Shown: positions 45,599-55,910, counted from the first letter of the stretch. The stretch is 64,000 nt of DNA from Nostoc sp. PCC 7107 (GCF_000316625.1 NC_019676.1:1723001-1787000), one strand, 5' to 3'. Notes: generated by a model from the sequence alone, not told the origin. Program-made: numbers and translations.

Positions 45599-46543
45599 TC
45601 ACCTATCACCTGTTCCCTGTTCCCTATTCCTTTTCACATAAGCTAAAGCAAAACGTTCAATTCCCTCTAAATCAGTGTGAATTTGAATATTGCAATAGCT
45701 ACCTTGATTTTGCAAAAGCTCTCTGACTGCACCCGCTTGTCCGGCCATCATTTCAATCAGCCACACTCCCCCAGGCTGCAAATAACTGGAGGAGACATCA
45801 ATTAAATAGCGGATATCATCTAAACCATCAGCACCACCATCTAATGCCAAATGTGGTTCATGCTGTATCACTTCTGGTTCTAAGGTAGCCACAGTTTCCG
45901 TCGGAATATATGGCGGGTTAGAAACCATACCACTGAATTGGCCTTTCATGATTGTTAATGGTTCCCACCAAGAACCTTGATAAAAGTGAATCCTGTTGGC
46001 AAATCCCAGATTTTGAGCGTTAATTTGGGCAATTTCTAAAGCGGCGGTACTGTAGTCAACAGCATGAATTGTGGCTTTTGGGAATGCGTCAGCCAGTCCA
46101 ATGGCGATCGCACCACTCCCAGTTCCCAAGTCTATCCAATGTCCTTGGTCTAATGGGGTTTTAGTCTGATTTTGGGCGATCGCCGCTACTGCTAAATCAA
46201 TTATGCACTCTGTCTCTGGTCGCGGAATTAACACCGCACTCGACACAGTCAGCTTAAATTTTCGCCAAGGTGTAACTCCGGCAATGTACTGCACTGGTAA
46301 GCGATCATGTAATCTTTTTTGCCAAAGCTTTTCTAAATCAGCCAAAGATATAGCGATCGCTATTTTATCCCAGTCCTTGAAAGATTCTAAACGTATTGAC
46401 AAGCGGTCTAAACCAGCGATTTCTTGCAACAGCCAATCAACTTCTGATGGTGGTACAGCAGTGGCGATTGCACCTTGCATTGCTTGGCTGCGCCACTGCC
46501 AAAGTTGTAACCCAGAAACTACTTGTGGCTGTTGATCTGCCAT
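45599..46543 (-). CDS. prmC: Peptide chain release factor N5-glutamine methyltransferase
   Basis: PrmC methylates the GGQ glutamine of release factors RF1/RF2 using S-adenosylmethionine. The 314 residues comprise an N-terminal helical domain (about 1-95) and a Rossmann methyltransferase domain with LIPRPETE, DLGTGSGAIAIGLA and the catalytic NPPYIP motif. The C-terminal tail NREQGTGDR is encoded by degenerate TTCCCTG-type repeats (45599-45630), so it is not native to the family. Start ATG 46543. It lies 3 bp downstream of tic22 on the same strand, indicating co-transcription. Confidence 0.94.
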   Translation of the reverse strand: MADQQPQVVSGLQLWQWRSQAMQGAIATAVPPSEVDWLLQEIAGLDRLSIRLESFKDWDKIAIAISLADLEKLWQKRLHDRLPVQYIAGVTPWRKFKLTVSSAVLIPRPETECIIDLAVAAIAQNQTKTPLDQGHWIDLGTGSGAIAIGLADAFPKATIHAVDYSTAALEIAQINAQNLGFANRIHFYQGSWWEPLTIMKGQFSGMVSNPPYIPTETVATLEPEVIQHEPHLALDGGADGLDDIRYLIDVSSSYLQPGGVWLIEMMAGQAGAVRELLQNQGSYCNIQIHTDLEGIERFALAYVKRNREQGTGDR

Positions 46544-46546
46544 GTT

Positions 46547-47356
46547 TTAACGTTTTGGCTTTGCCGCAGGCTGGCGATTATTACCAGTAGCCGAATCTTT
46601 TGGTAGAGTTCTGATATACTCTCTGGATTCTTGAGATGGCACTAAAACCACTTGTTTGAGCCAATCCTCATTTTTATCTTGTAAAGTTTTGATCACGCCG
46701 TCTATGTCAATTACTTGAATATCAGCTTTCGGATATTTTGGTTTTACTTGGTTTAATAAACCTTGTGCATCTTGCTTACTCACAAATAAAGGCACGACTT
46801 GTTCTTTGTCGTTTGTCAGTTTAATGGGTACATAGCCTTGATCAGGTGCAAATCTAACTGCAAAAATCGGCACACTCCTAAACTGATCTATTTTTTGACC
46901 GCTTTGGTTCAGCAATTCCAGCGCTCCTTTGACATCCTGATCCACTGGTTTAAAAGCAAATACCAAACGGTTAGGCTGGTTTTTAGTTTGTTGTAACTGC
47001 TGATAGATGATTCCCAAAGGTACAGCCGTCACCTGAAGACTTTTGACAATTTCTGCCATTTTGGGGTCTTTGTTCGTACTTTGCAGTTGCTTAATAAAGG
47101 CTTGAGCTTCCTGGCGGCTAAGATAAACACCTGTGACTGAACCACCCGGTTTTTGACCATTTTGACCATCAGGTAAAGGACGACTCAAGGGCAATCCTTT
47201 ATCATTGGTAATTAGATACACTGGTACTGAGTCGAGTTTTTCTTTTATTTGTTGTTCTGATAATGCCCACACTGGGACGTTACCGACAAAAACTGTGCCT
47301 AACAGAGTACTCCCGATTAAACCCAATGTTGCGCCCCAGCGAACTAATGCTTTCAT
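46547..47356 (-). CDS. Tic22 family protein
   Basis: A 269-residue secreted protein homologous to chloroplast Tic22, a periplasmic/intermembrane-space chaperone; in Anabaena and Synechocystis it is needed for outer-membrane biogenesis. The N-terminus (WGATLGLIGSTLLGTVFVGNVPVWALS) is a signal peptide. Two similar repeats follow, each with a strand pattern ending in the VPLFVSKQDAQGLLNQ / VYLSRQEAQAFIKQ type, the Tic22 internal duplication. ATG 47356 has GGAG about 6 bases upstream and is preferred to 47374. prmC follows 3 bp later. The C-terminus is Lys/Arg-rich. Confidence 0.9.
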   Translation of the reverse strand: MKALVRWGATLGLIGSTLLGTVFVGNVPVWALSEQQIKEKLDSVPVYLITNDKGLPLSRPLPDGQNGQKPGGSVTGVYLSRQEAQAFIKQLQSTNKDPKMAEIVKSLQVTAVPLGIIYQQLQQTKNQPNRLVFAFKPVDQDVKGALELLNQSGQKIDQFRSVPIFAVRFAPDQGYVPIKLTNDKEQVVPLFVSKQDAQGLLNQVKPKYPKADIQVIDIDGVIKTLQDKNEDWLKQVVLVPSQESREYIRTLPKDSATGNNRQPAAKPKR

Positions 47357-48154
47357 GACTACTCCTCGCGTCAATGGTTTTTAATTAAATTAGACTAATT
47401 GGTTGGATTTGCACAGCACTAACTTGTTTTAGTTATATAGCAATCCATTTGAGATGTAAAAAAGCCATAATGGCTGTTAAATGGTCACAATCAACTCGCA
47501 AAATGGGAGATTTCTAAATTCTTGAGAACTCCTACAGTGCTTTCGGCACAATGAATTGTGCTGCAACCTGATTTTTTTAATTCGCTTTGCCTAATTCCTG
47601 CACAAGAATTATAGAGGACTATTATAGACTGCTCTCAAGTAATGAAAAATTTTGCCGACCGTTGAGATGATTAATGCCATTTTATTGTCTTTCTCAAAAA
47701 CTGGTGACGCGATCGCAAAATAATTCGTTCCATTTATTTATTACCTTAATTACTGCTTAAATCAATACCTAGACTTATTCTCGGCTGATTATACTATTCG
47801 GGATATAATTACTCAACTTTTGACAAAGACAAAAAAATCAAATTATTGTTTTCTGTAGTATTTACACTTACAAATGTCAAACTTATACCAACTCTATGAG
47901 AAGTTGCACTCTATAAATCAATACCGTTCAGTTAAGCATTTCTCTCTTCTCTCTGGGTTCTCTGTGCCTCTGTGGTTCGTTAAAAGACTTAGTTTTAACA
48001 AAGAGTTTTAGCCTTATCTGAACCGTATTGCTCTATGAATAAATTCTGTAGAGTACAATTTCTTCCAGAAACAGTATTACTACACAATTCATAATTCTAG
48101 ACAGCGTTCAAAGTTCAAACATAGTAAATTTTGATTGCTAATTAAAACCATCAA
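47357..48154. other. Long gene-free spacer
   Basis: About 800 AT-rich bases upstream of tic22. GCACAAT (47546-47552) and ATTGTGC (47555-47561) form a short palindrome. A GTA-N8-TAC match (47858-47871) is expected by chance and not placed near a start. No gene seen. Confidence 0.45.
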
Positions 48155-48195
48155 AAAATATCCTATCTATGAGTAAGGAATAGATAGGATATTTT
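48155..48195 (-). terminator. Terminator of the tRNA-Pro transcript
   Basis: Sixteen-base arms (48155-48170 and 48180-48195; core TATCCTATCTAT) around a 9-base loop, ending in a T-run when read on the minus strand, 20 bp after the tRNA 3' end. Confidence 0.8.
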
Positions 48196-48214
48196 GCAAG
48201 TCTTGAACCTAAAA

Positions 48215-48288
48215 TCGGGATGACAGGATTTGAACCTGCGGCATCCTGCTCCCAAAGCAGGCGCGCTACCAAGCTGCGCTACATCCCG
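48215..48288 (-). tRNA. tRNA-Pro, anticodon UGG
   Basis: On the minus strand the acceptor arms CGGGATG/CATCCCG pair fully, with discriminator A. The D arm is GCGCAGCTTGGTAGCGC, and the anticodon stem-loop CTGCTTTGGGAGCAG has TGG at the centre. The T arm is GCAGGTTCAAATCCTGT. Length 74, no intron, CCA not encoded. A terminator follows at 48155-48195. Confidence 0.97.
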
Positions 48289-48547
48289 GATGTTCTAGTG
48301 AGCTTTTGTCTCTGGTAATTACCTTCATCATCACAAGATATTTATCTTGACACACTAGTTTTTCTATTATAGCAGACTAAACATATATTTGCCAACCAAT
48401 ATCTATAATTTATCGCTAACAGCATATAGATTAGGAGATTTTGTCAGTACAAACGTTAGTAACACTAGGGTGTTTAGCGTCTGTCCTCTGCTATATCATT
48501 TCCCAAAACATCTTTAATACTAACCTTGCCGTGTTGAATTGAATATT

Positions 48548-49440
<893 letters not shown>

Positions 49441-50160
49441 ATGGCTTCTGGTTTAAAATCTTCGACACTGGAACTCCTAAAACGCTTTAACCGAGCGTTT
49501 CCCCAGTTTTATGAGCAATTTGTCAGTAGTGAGATTCAACTGCAAAATCTCCGGTTAGCTTATCGTCTTTATAAAACCAGACGTGCCGTTATCGAGTTAA
49601 AGCCGGAAGGTAGCAAAAGCGCATTGCACTTTGCCTACCGTAACCAGTCCTTTCTCCTCAGTGATATTTTTGGTGTCCTGGCAGCTTACGGCTTGACCAT
49701 TCACGGTTTGAGCCTTTATGGGCAAATCCGTCCTCCAATGTTAGTTTTCATCAAACTTTTGGTATCTCGTGGTAGCAAAGCTTTGACAGATAAAACCGCA
49801 GAAAATGTCTGTCGGGCTATTCGAGAGGCTTTAGGAGGGCGCTTTGAAGTTGAAGAGATGCTGGCCGTAGAATTTAATTTAGATGCTGGCTTAGAACAAG
49901 TACAAACTGAGTTTTATGTTGATCCAGTATTTCATCTGCCGGCTCTGGTGATTGAAGCTGATAACCAACCAGGATTGTTTTACAAAGTGATGTACGCCAT
50001 CTGGCAGGAAGATTTACTAGTAGTTAATGCTAATTTGCTAGTTTGGCGGGGACGCACGCGGCTGATTCTCTATTTGTTGGGGCCGAATGAAAGCTTGATT
50101 CCTGAATACCTAGGACACAAAATTGCGGAAGGAGTCCGACAGAGGTTATTAGGTAAGTAA
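49441..50160 (+). CDS. ACT-domain-like protein
   Basis: A 239-residue cytoplasmic protein with a helical N-terminus (about 1-45) and two ACT-like units. The first is near FLLSDIFGVLAAYGLTIHGLSLYG (about 71-94); the second is near VIEADNQPGLFYKVMYAIWQEDLLVVNANL (about 170-199), with the DxPGL ligand-loop pattern as in GlnD C-terminal ACT domains. Such domains bind amino acids, so a small-molecule sensor is likely, but no catalytic domain is attached. Start ATG 49441. It is followed 83 bp later by the alpha/beta hydrolase gene on the same strand. Confidence 0.8.
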   Translation: MASGLKSSTLELLKRFNRAFPQFYEQFVSSEIQLQNLRLAYRLYKTRRAVIELKPEGSKSALHFAYRNQSFLLSDIFGVLAAYGLTIHGLSLYGQIRPPMLVFIKLLVSRGSKALTDKTAENVCRAIREALGGRFEVEEMLAVEFNLDAGLEQVQTEFYVDPVFHLPALVIEADNQPGLFYKVMYAIWQEDLLVVNANLLVWRGRTRLILYLLGPNESLIPEYLGHKIAEGVRQRLLGK

Positions 50161-50243
50161 TCTCAACTGTGATATTCCTTCTGCCTTGATTGTTTAACCT
50201 TTTGTACTCTGTATTTAGTCGTACCCTCAAGGATGGGTACGAT

Positions 50244-51161
50244 ATGAGTATGGCAACCATAGAAATCCTAGGCGTTCCACACGCATACGAGTTAACGGCT
50301 CCTACTACCTCCCCCCATGCTTTGGTGTTCATCCACGGTTGGCTAAATAGTCGTGGGTACTGGCAACCTGTGATTTCCCGTCTGTCAATAGATTTACAGT
50401 GTCTATCTTATGATTTGCGCGGTTTTGGTGAGTCACAGTCCCAGACAGAAACTGATGTTGATCGGGAAGAAACTACTAACAGTTTGGCATCCCAACAATT
50501 TGATTCTCTCTATACACCAACTGCTTATGCTCAAGATTTATTAACATTGTTACAAGAGCTAAATATTACTAGCGCGTGGCTGATTGGCCACTCTTTGGGC
50601 GGCACGATAGCACTTTGGGCAGCGGCCTTAATGCCTGATCGGGTTCAAGGCGTGATCTGTATCAACGCTGGTGGGGGCATTTATCTGAAGGAAGCTTTTG
50701 AACAATTTCGTTCAGCCGGTCAGCGATTTTTACAAGTTCGTCCGCGTTGGTTATCTCAGCTACCTTTGATTGATTTGTTATTCACTAGAGCTAGTGTTGC
50801 CAGCCCTTTAGACCGTTATTGGGCGCGTCAACGGGTGATAGATTTTGTGGTTGCTGACCCAGAAGCTGCTGTAGGAGCGCTATTAGACTCTACAACAGAA
50901 GAAGAAGTTAATCGCTTACCTCAGTTAGTTTCGCAATTAAAACAGCCCGTTTACTTTTTGGCTGGTGCCGATGACAAGGTGATGGAACCCAAGTATGTTC
51001 GCCATTTAGCGAGCTTTCATCGGCTTTTTCAATACTGTGGTGACAATGTGATTGAAATTCCCGATTGTGGACATTTAGCTATGTTAGAACAACCGGATGC
51101 TGTTGCAAGTCATATTCGGTCAATTGTCAATGGTCAAACAATTTTAGATTTTGGATTTTAG
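50244..51161 (+). CDS. Alpha/beta hydrolase
   Basis: A 305-residue hydrolase. The oxyanion-hole region is FIHGWLNSRGYW, the nucleophile elbow is GHSLGG (Ser at about residue 117), and near the C-terminus are ADDKV (Asp) and DCGHLAMLEQP (His), giving a complete triad. The substrate is unknown. ATG 50244 is preferred to TTG 50190; AGGATGGG lies upstream. Its stop is directly followed by the right end of an IS200/IS605 element, so the insertion just missed the gene, and the final codons (ILDFGF) fall in a TTTTAGATTTTGG repeat. Confidence 0.85.
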   Translation: MSMATIEILGVPHAYELTAPTTSPHALVFIHGWLNSRGYWQPVISRLSIDLQCLSYDLRGFGESQSQTETDVDREETTNSLASQQFDSLYTPTAYAQDLLTLLQELNITSAWLIGHSLGGTIALWAAALMPDRVQGVICINAGGGIYLKEAFEQFRSAGQRFLQVRPRWLSQLPLIDLLFTRASVASPLDRYWARQRVIDFVVADPEAAVGALLDSTTEEEVNRLPQLVSQLKQPVYFLAGADDKVMEPKYVRHLASFHRLFQYCGDNVIEIPDCGHLAMLEQPDAVASHIRSIVNGQTILDFGF

Positions 51162-51300
51162 AATGAACTACCCACAATTGGCTTCGCCTGAACTGTGGGT
51201 TTCTACATCCCCCAGTTCGTTTTTAGCGAGTTTTTCTGTAGATTTTTGTCGCTTCTTCGCCCCTAGTTGCCTCATCGATCCAGATTGCTTACGCTTACCA
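51162..51300 (-). ncRNA. Probable omega (right-end) RNA of TnpB
   Basis: In IS605 elements the guide RNA comes from the 3' end of tnpB and the right end, on the tnpB strand, and its guide is copied from flanking DNA. The expected hairpin is present (51171-51199). The guide would be read from bases below 51162, within the end of the hydrolase gene. The limits are inferred, not seen. Confidence 0.4.
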
Positions 51301-52505
51301 GTAGATGTGGGAGAGCTAGGCGACTCTGCGACTACGAGGCTAGTTCCTAACCCCGGTAGAGTACCTTTAGACCAATAAAGCATTACTTCGGCAGCAGCAA
51401 TATCCCTATCCTGCACGTATCCGCAAACAACACAATTATGAACTCGAATATCAAGAGTTTTTTTATGTTGATGACCACACTTCGGACAGGTTTGACTAGG
51501 CTTTACTTTCTTCGTTGGAACTTCTACAAATACACCACCAATTTGCTCAACTTTGTACTTGATGGTATTGCGAAGCATTCCAAAAGCAACATCTAGTATT
51601 GACTTATTCAGTCCTGCTTTTTGCTTTTTACGCTTGCCTTTCTTTGCTTTACTAGTCATGTTTTTTACTTCTAGTTTTTCAGTCGCAACGAAGCTATTAC
51701 CGCTTACAATTTCTGCTGCTACTTGATGTACCCAGTTTTGTCTTTGATTACCAACTTTACGAACTAGCTTAGTAACCTTTGATTGGGCTTTTTTATATCG
51801 TCTAGAAGCTTTAATTTTTTTGTTTCTATTTGGTGCGCGTTTACGCCTCTTCTCCTTAGAAGCTTTTTTGATTTTCTGTTCAGCATTTCTCAAAAACTTA
51901 GGAGCATCGATTTGTTGATGATTCTCTCCATCCGTAATTGATAATGCTGCTTTACAACCTAAGTCAATACCAATTGCACCAACTGGTAGAACTTTAGGCT
52001 TTAATGCTTGGTCTAGCACATCAACAGTAATAGATGCGTACCATTTACTATTGCGATAAACGATAGTGCAAGTAGTTGATTTACCCCAACCCAAAGCCTG
52101 CCCCCGCATCTGAATACGTCCAATTTTAGACAGATTGAGATATCCGTTTTCGCCTTCAGATTCTACTTTAAAACCTGCACAGTCTGGATAAGTCCATCCT
52201 GAATAATGTCTAATTGACTTAAATCTCGGACGCTTACCTAGCCCTTTAAACCAACGCTCAAATGCAAAATCAACACGTTTTAATGTTGCTTGCAGTGCAT
52301 GGCTGGGAAGTTCTTTGTACTCTACCCAAACATCTTTAAATGCTGGCAAACAATTCTGTTGCTCAAAATAATCAACTTTGTGATTATAGATTTTGTACTG
52401 GTTAAATCTGTTATTTACTGCGGCATTGTACAAGTCCTTGTGGAGCTTTCGGTGATACCGCAAAATTAATTCAGTTTTCTCGTTTGGGTATAACCGAAAA
52501 GTCAT
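51168..52505 (-). CDS. tnpB: TnpB, RNA-guided endonuclease of IS605 type
   Basis: A 445-residue RuvC-fold nuclease, an ancestor-type relative of Cas12, that cuts the empty donor site using an RNA from the element's right end. It has an N-terminal region (MTFRLYPNEKTELILRYHRK), RuvC-I Asp in AIGIDLGCKAALSI, RuvC-II Glu in VATEKLEVKNM, a zinc finger CPKCGHQHKKTLDIRVHNCVVCG read as two CxxC pairs, and RuvC-III Asp in VQDRDIAAAEVML. All catalytic residues are present. ATG 52505 is preferred; the frame extends into the tnpA region. The C-terminal codons overlap the element-end hairpin, where the guide RNA scaffold is expected. Confidence 0.92.
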   Translation of the reverse strand: MTFRLYPNEKTELILRYHRKLHKDLYNAAVNNRFNQYKIYNHKVDYFEQQNCLPAFKDVWVEYKELPSHALQATLKRVDFAFERWFKGLGKRPRFKSIRHYSGWTYPDCAGFKVESEGENGYLNLSKIGRIQMRGQALGWGKSTTCTIVYRNSKWYASITVDVLDQALKPKVLPVGAIGIDLGCKAALSITDGENHQQIDAPKFLRNAEQKIKKASKEKRRKRAPNRNKKIKASRRYKKAQSKVTKLVRKVGNQRQNWVHQVAAEIVSGNSFVATEKLEVKNMTSKAKKGKRKKQKAGLNKSILDVAFGMLRNTIKYKVEQIGGVFVEVPTKKVKPSQTCPKCGHQHKKTLDIRVHNCVVCGYVQDRDIAAAEVMLYWSKGTLPGLGTSLVVAESPSSPTSTGKRKQSGSMRQLGAKKRQKSTEKLAKNELGDVETHSSGEANCG

Positions 52506-52589
52506 TCGTCTTGTTGCCACAGGCTGTTTTTGTTTCCTCCAAAAATCTGGTATATTAATCAGAATACAACGGACACGGCTACTTGTCAA

Positions 52590-52997
52590 ATGCTTTCTCG
52601 TAAAGGGTCACACGCTGTTTTTTCTATTCACTTACATTTCGTTTTTATTACTAAGTATCGTAAAAAAGTAATTACCGCACCAATCCTTGAGAGGATGCAC
52701 GAGATTTTTGCAAATATTTGCATTAAAACTAATTGCATTTTGGTTGAATTCTCAGGTGAAGAAGACCATGTACATTTACTGGTGGACTATCACCCAGACA
52801 ACAATATTTCTGACTTTACCTCTAGTTTAAAATCTGCTAGTAGTAGGGTCATTCGTAAAGAATTTAAGGAGCATATTGAAAAGTTTTACTGGAAACCTTT
52901 GTTTTGGTCTAGCTCGTATTATGTAGCGTCAAGTGGCGGCGCACCGATTGATCAACTTAGGCAATATATTAAAGAGCAAGATGCACCGACCGAATAA
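52590..52997 (+). CDS. tnpA: TnpA, IS200/IS605-family HUH transposase
   Basis: A 135-residue Y1 transposase that moves single-stranded circles of the element. It has FSIHLHFVFITKYRKKVI at the N-terminus, the HUH motif in EEDHVHLLVDYHP, and the catalytic Tyr in LRQYIKEQD. The length matches the family (about 130-155). ATG 52590 is used; the upstream frame overlaps tnpB. The start codons of tnpA and tnpB are about 85 bp apart in divergent orientation. Confidence 0.93.
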   Translation: MLSRKGSHAVFSIHLHFVFITKYRKKVITAPILERMHEIFANICIKTNCILVEFSGEEDHVHLLVDYHPDNNISDFTSSLKSASSRVIRKEFKEHIEKFYWKPLFWSSSYYVASSGGAPIDQLRQYIKEQDAPTE

Positions 52998-53041
52998 ATA
53001 TGGATTGGTTATTTCCACTTCGTTCCAATAACCCGCTCCGA

Positions 53042-53072
53042 TCCCTACCCTACTAAGAGTTGAGGGTAGGGA
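53042..53072 (+). terminator. Element-end hairpin after tnpA
   Basis: A perfect 10-bp stem (TCCCTACCCT with AGGGTAGGGA) and an 11-base loop. Most likely the hairpin recognised by TnpA at the left end; it could also terminate the tnpA mRNA. There is no T-run. Confidence 0.55.
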
Positions 53073-53167
53073 CTGCCGCGATACGTTCAATCCAAAATTC
53101 AAAATCTAAAATTGATATGGTCAAGAGTTTTGGGTAAAGAACAAATAACCATCAACTCTGTAACCTA

Positions 53168-54211
53168 TCACCTGTTATATAACTTCATCACCTGACTCAG
53201 GGATAAGCGGGATTCAACACCCAATGTCAACGGTGAGACGTGACCACGAGATAAATGCTCAGATGCAGCACAGGCGATCATGGCGGCGTTATCGGTACAA
53301 AATTTCATTGGTGGGAACAGGACGCGGAGGTTATGTTCACTGGCGGCTGCTTGCAAGTGCTGTCTCAACCCACTATTTGCTGCGACTCCGCCACCAACAG
53401 CAATCGTATTCAGACCGTAGTCAAGGGCGCAGGCGATCGCTCTTTTGGTGAGTGCTTTGGCTACAGTCGCCTGAAAACTTGCGGCTAGGTCTGCTATGGG
53501 GATTTGCCCACCATCTTTCTCTAATTGCTGCACTAGCCTTAGCACTGCTGTCTTTAAGCCACTAAAACTGCCATCATAGCGATGAAAGCCTCCACCTGGC
53601 AGCGAAACTTTCCCTTCTGGCAAGGCAAAGGCTTGGGGATCGCCCTCCTGTGCTAACTTGTCAATAACTGGGCCGCCTGGATAACCTAGATTTAACAGTC
53701 GTGCCACCTTATCAAAGGCTTCCCCCGCAGCATCATCACGGGTTTCACCCAGGGTTTCGTAATTACCACAGTCTTTAACATAAATCAAGCTTGTATGTCC
53801 GCCTGAAACCAGTAAGCTAAGAAAAGGGGGATCTAAAGTTGGCTCACTCAAGTAAGTCGCGTAAATGTGGCCTTCGAGGTGATGAACTCCCAAAAATGGT
53901 TTATTGTGTACAATCGCTAAAGTTTTGGCAGCAGTTAATCCCACCAACAAGGCTCCTACAAGACCAGGGGCGCAAGTGGCGGCAATGCCATCGATTTTTG
54001 ACCAGTCTAATTGAGTTTGTTCTAGCGCTTGGGCGATCGCCTCGTTGATCGTTTCCAAATGCTGGCGGGATGCCACTTCCGGCACAACTCCACCATATTG
54101 CTGATGGACTGGGATTTGGGAAGCGATGATACTACTGTGAACTTGACGATTGTTAACAATTGCGACAGCAGTTTCATCACAACTGGTTTCGATTGCTAAA
54201 ACGTTTGCCAT
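53168..54211 (-). CDS. tsaD: tRNA N6-adenosine threonylcarbamoyltransferase
   Basis: TsaD transfers the threonylcarbamoyl group to A37 of ANN-decoding tRNAs. The 347 residues show the ASKHA fold: [15 protein letters not shown], the iron-binding [42 protein letters not shown] and [12 protein letters not shown]. The length is typical. ATG 54211 is preferred to TTG 54226. It is divergent from psaF, with about 180 bp between starts. tsaC, which makes its substrate, is in the same window at 44903. Confidence 0.96.
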   Translation of the reverse strand: MANVLAIETSCDETAVAIVNNRQVHSSIIASQIPVHQQYGGVVPEVASRQHLETINEAIAQALEQTQLDWSKIDGIAATCAPGLVGALLVGLTAAKTLAIVHNKPFLGVHHLEGHIYATYLSEPTLDPPFLSLLVSGGHTSLIYVKDCGNYETLGETRDDAAGEAFDKVARLLNLGYPGGPVIDKLAQEGDPQAFALPEGKVSLPGGGFHRYDGSFSGLKTAVLRLVQQLEKDGGQIPIADLAASFQATVAKALTKRAIACALDYGLNTIAVGGGVAANSGLRQHLQAAASEHNLRVLFPPMKFCTDNAAMIACAASEHLSRGHVSPLTLGVESRLSLSQVMKLYNR

Positions 54212-54388
54212 TTGAAGGTTCTGCAAAATAACGATTTGGTTGAGAAGCTTTAACTTTTATTTACTTAAACTTTACTCGGTTCCCAGGCAAGAGTATGATG
54301 ACTTGCTAGTTAGCCAAATTAAAGAATGTACAAGCCGCTTCGTTTTGTACAAAAAACTTTTTCTTTTGTAATAAAAGGAAACAACTCT

Positions 54389-54883
54389 ATGCGACGATTG
54401 TTTGCTTTGATTTTAGCGATTTGTCTTTGGTTTAATTTTGCTCCACCAGCGAAAGCTCTAGGGGCTAATCTTACACCCTGCCAAGACAATCCCGCATTTC
54501 AAGCACTAGCCAAAAATGCCCGGAATACCACTGCCGATCCTCAATCAGGTCAAAAGAGATTTGAACGTTACTCTCAAGCGCTTTGTGGCCCCGAAGGCTA
54601 TCCTCACTTGATTGTTGATGGTCGTCTAGACCGTGCTGGGGACTTTTTGATTCCTAGCATTCTGTTTCTCTATATTGCTGGTTGGATTGGCTGGGTAGGT
54701 CGTACTTATCTAATCGCAATTAGAAAAGGATCTGACACCGAACAAAAAGAAATCCAAATTGATTTGGCTCTAGCACTACCCATCATAGCCACGGGTTTTG
54801 CTTGGCCAGCAGCCGCTTTGAAAGAATTTCTTTCTGGCGAATTAACTGCTAAAGATTCGGAAATACCCATTTCTCCTCGTTAG
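54389..54883 (+). CDS. psaF: Photosystem I reaction centre subunit III (PsaF)
   Basis: PsaF is a PSI subunit exposed on the lumenal side that helps dock plastocyanin or cytochrome c6. The 164-residue precursor has a lumenal signal peptide ([23 protein letters not shown], cleavage after AKA at about residue 23). The mature part follows with [34 protein letters not shown] and a membrane helix at about 88-107. ATG 54389 has AAAGGA 10 bases upstream; the open frame to 54326 is not used. psaJ follows 39 bp downstream. Confidence 0.97.
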   Translation: MRRLFALILAICLWFNFAPPAKALGANLTPCQDNPAFQALAKNARNTTADPQSGQKRFERYSQALCGPEGYPHLIVDGRLDRAGDFLIPSILFLYIAGWIGWVGRTYLIAIRKGSDTEQKEIQIDLALALPIIATGFAWPAAALKEFLSGELTAKDSEIPISPR

Positions 54884-54922
54884 GTTTCGCTTAACTGATT
54901 CATTGTTTTGGAGACTAAATAC

Positions 54923-55072
54923 ATGGCTGAAAAAAGCGATCAATCATCCTATTTGATTAAATTTATTTCCACAGCACCAGTGGCCGCTACTATCTGGCTG
55001 ACAATTACAGCAGGTATTTTGATTGAGTTTAACCGCTTTTTCCCCGACCTACTGTTCCACCCACTGCCATAA
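54923..55072 (+). CDS. psaJ: Photosystem I reaction centre subunit IX (PsaJ)
   Basis: A 49-residue single-helix PSI subunit: [20 protein letters not shown], then the membrane helix ([19 protein letters not shown]) and [10 protein letters not shown], the usual PsaJ ending. PsaJ stabilises PsaF. GGAG (54910-54913) lies about 10 bases before ATG 54923. It is placed between psaF and psaL in the same direction, the normal cyanobacterial order. Confidence 0.96.
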   Translation: MAEKSDQSSYLIKFISTAPVAATIWLTITAGILIEFNRFFPDLLFHPLP

Positions 55073-55129
55073 ATCAAGCATTGGGATTTACAACTTTTGC
55101 TTATGTAATTGAGAGGCGAACATAAAATT

Positions 55130-55648
55130 ATGGCGCAAGCAGTAGACGCATCCAAAAATCTGCCCAGCGATGTGAGAAACCGGGAAGTAGTGTTTCCCGC
55201 AGAACGCGATCCTCAACTGGGTAATCTCGAAACCCCAGTTAATTCTTCTCCTGTAGTCAAGTGGTTCATCAATAACTTGCCAGCTTATCGTCTAGGTCTC
55301 ACTCCTTTTAGACGTGGGCTAGAAGTTGGTATGGCACATGGCTACTGGATATTTGGCCCCTTTGCTAAATATGGCCCCCTGCGTAATGCAGAAAATGCTA
55401 ACCTAGCAGGCTTACTAGCAGCGATCACCCTAGTAATTTTTCTGACAGGTGGTTTATCTTTATATGCCAATAGCAATCCTGCTAAAGCCCTGAATAGCGT
55501 AACTGGAGCTTCAGCCCCAGATGCTTTTCTATCAAAAGAAGGCTGGAATAATTTTGCCAGCGCTTTCTTAATTGGTGGCATTGGTGGTGCGGTAGTTGCT
55601 TACTTCTTGACTAGCAATATCGCCATCATCCAAGGTTTAGTGGGCTAA
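55130..55648 (+). CDS. psaL: Photosystem I reaction centre subunit XI (PsaL)
   Basis: PsaL forms the core of PSI trimers or tetramers. In heterocystous cyanobacteria the psaF-psaJ-psaL order has been linked with tetrameric PSI. The 172-residue protein has NLPAYRLGLTPFRRGLEVGMAHG (pigment-binding His), LAGLLAAITLVIFLTGGLSLYA and a last helix LIGGIGGAVVAYFLTS. ATG 55130 (MAQAVDASK) has GAGG about 15 bases upstream; the frame from 55109 is not used. Likely co-transcribed with psaF-psaJ. Confidence 0.97.
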   Translation: MAQAVDASKNLPSDVRNREVVFPAERDPQLGNLETPVNSSPVVKWFINNLPAYRLGLTPFRRGLEVGMAHGYWIFGPFAKYGPLRNAENANLAGLLAAITLVIFLTGGLSLYANSNPAKALNSVTGASAPDAFLSKEGWNNFASAFLIGGIGGAVVAYFLTSNIAIIQGLVG

Positions 55649-55852
55649 TTTGGCTTCTGGTAATTGGTAATTAGTGATTAGTTAAAGTTACTAATCAAAA
55701 AGTAATGAATGGAATAACATAACTTGAGATTATAACTTTCTAATTACTGATTACCACTTGCCCATCGGTATAGCAAAGAGCTATTAGCGGTAGCTGGAGT
55801 TTAGTTGGTGATGAGTTGAAAGAAATAATAATGTATTCCTATAAAAAAATTG

Positions 55853-55880
55853 AAGGACACATATAAATATGTGTCCTTTA
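55853..55880. terminator. Bidirectional terminator between psaL and gmk
   Basis: Perfect 12-base arms (AAGGACACATAT, 55853-55864, and its complement 55867-55878) around a 2-base gap. It separates convergent genes; short T/A runs flank both sides. Confidence 0.65.
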
Positions 55881-55910
55881 TGATTTGGTGGTGAAAATGC
55901 TTGGTTTTGA

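Larger units (their letters stand above)
51162..53090. mobile_element. IS200/IS605-family insertion sequence with divergent tnpA and tnpB
   Basis: The two genes are divergent, each reading outward to an element end that has a subterminal hairpin. At the tnpB end, CCCACA (51171-51176) faces TGTGGG (51194-51199). At the tnpA end, TCCCTACCCT (53042-53051) faces AGGGTAGGGA (53063-53072). There is no target duplication or inverted terminal repeat, as expected for this family. Both enzymes look intact. Exact ends are approximate (within about 20-30 bp). Confidence 0.8.

Noticed and set aside
47858-47871. GTA-N8-TAC match to the NtcA consensus
   Set aside because: The pattern is expected about 16 times by chance in 64 kb, and this copy is some 500 bp from the nearest start with no spaced -10 box identified.
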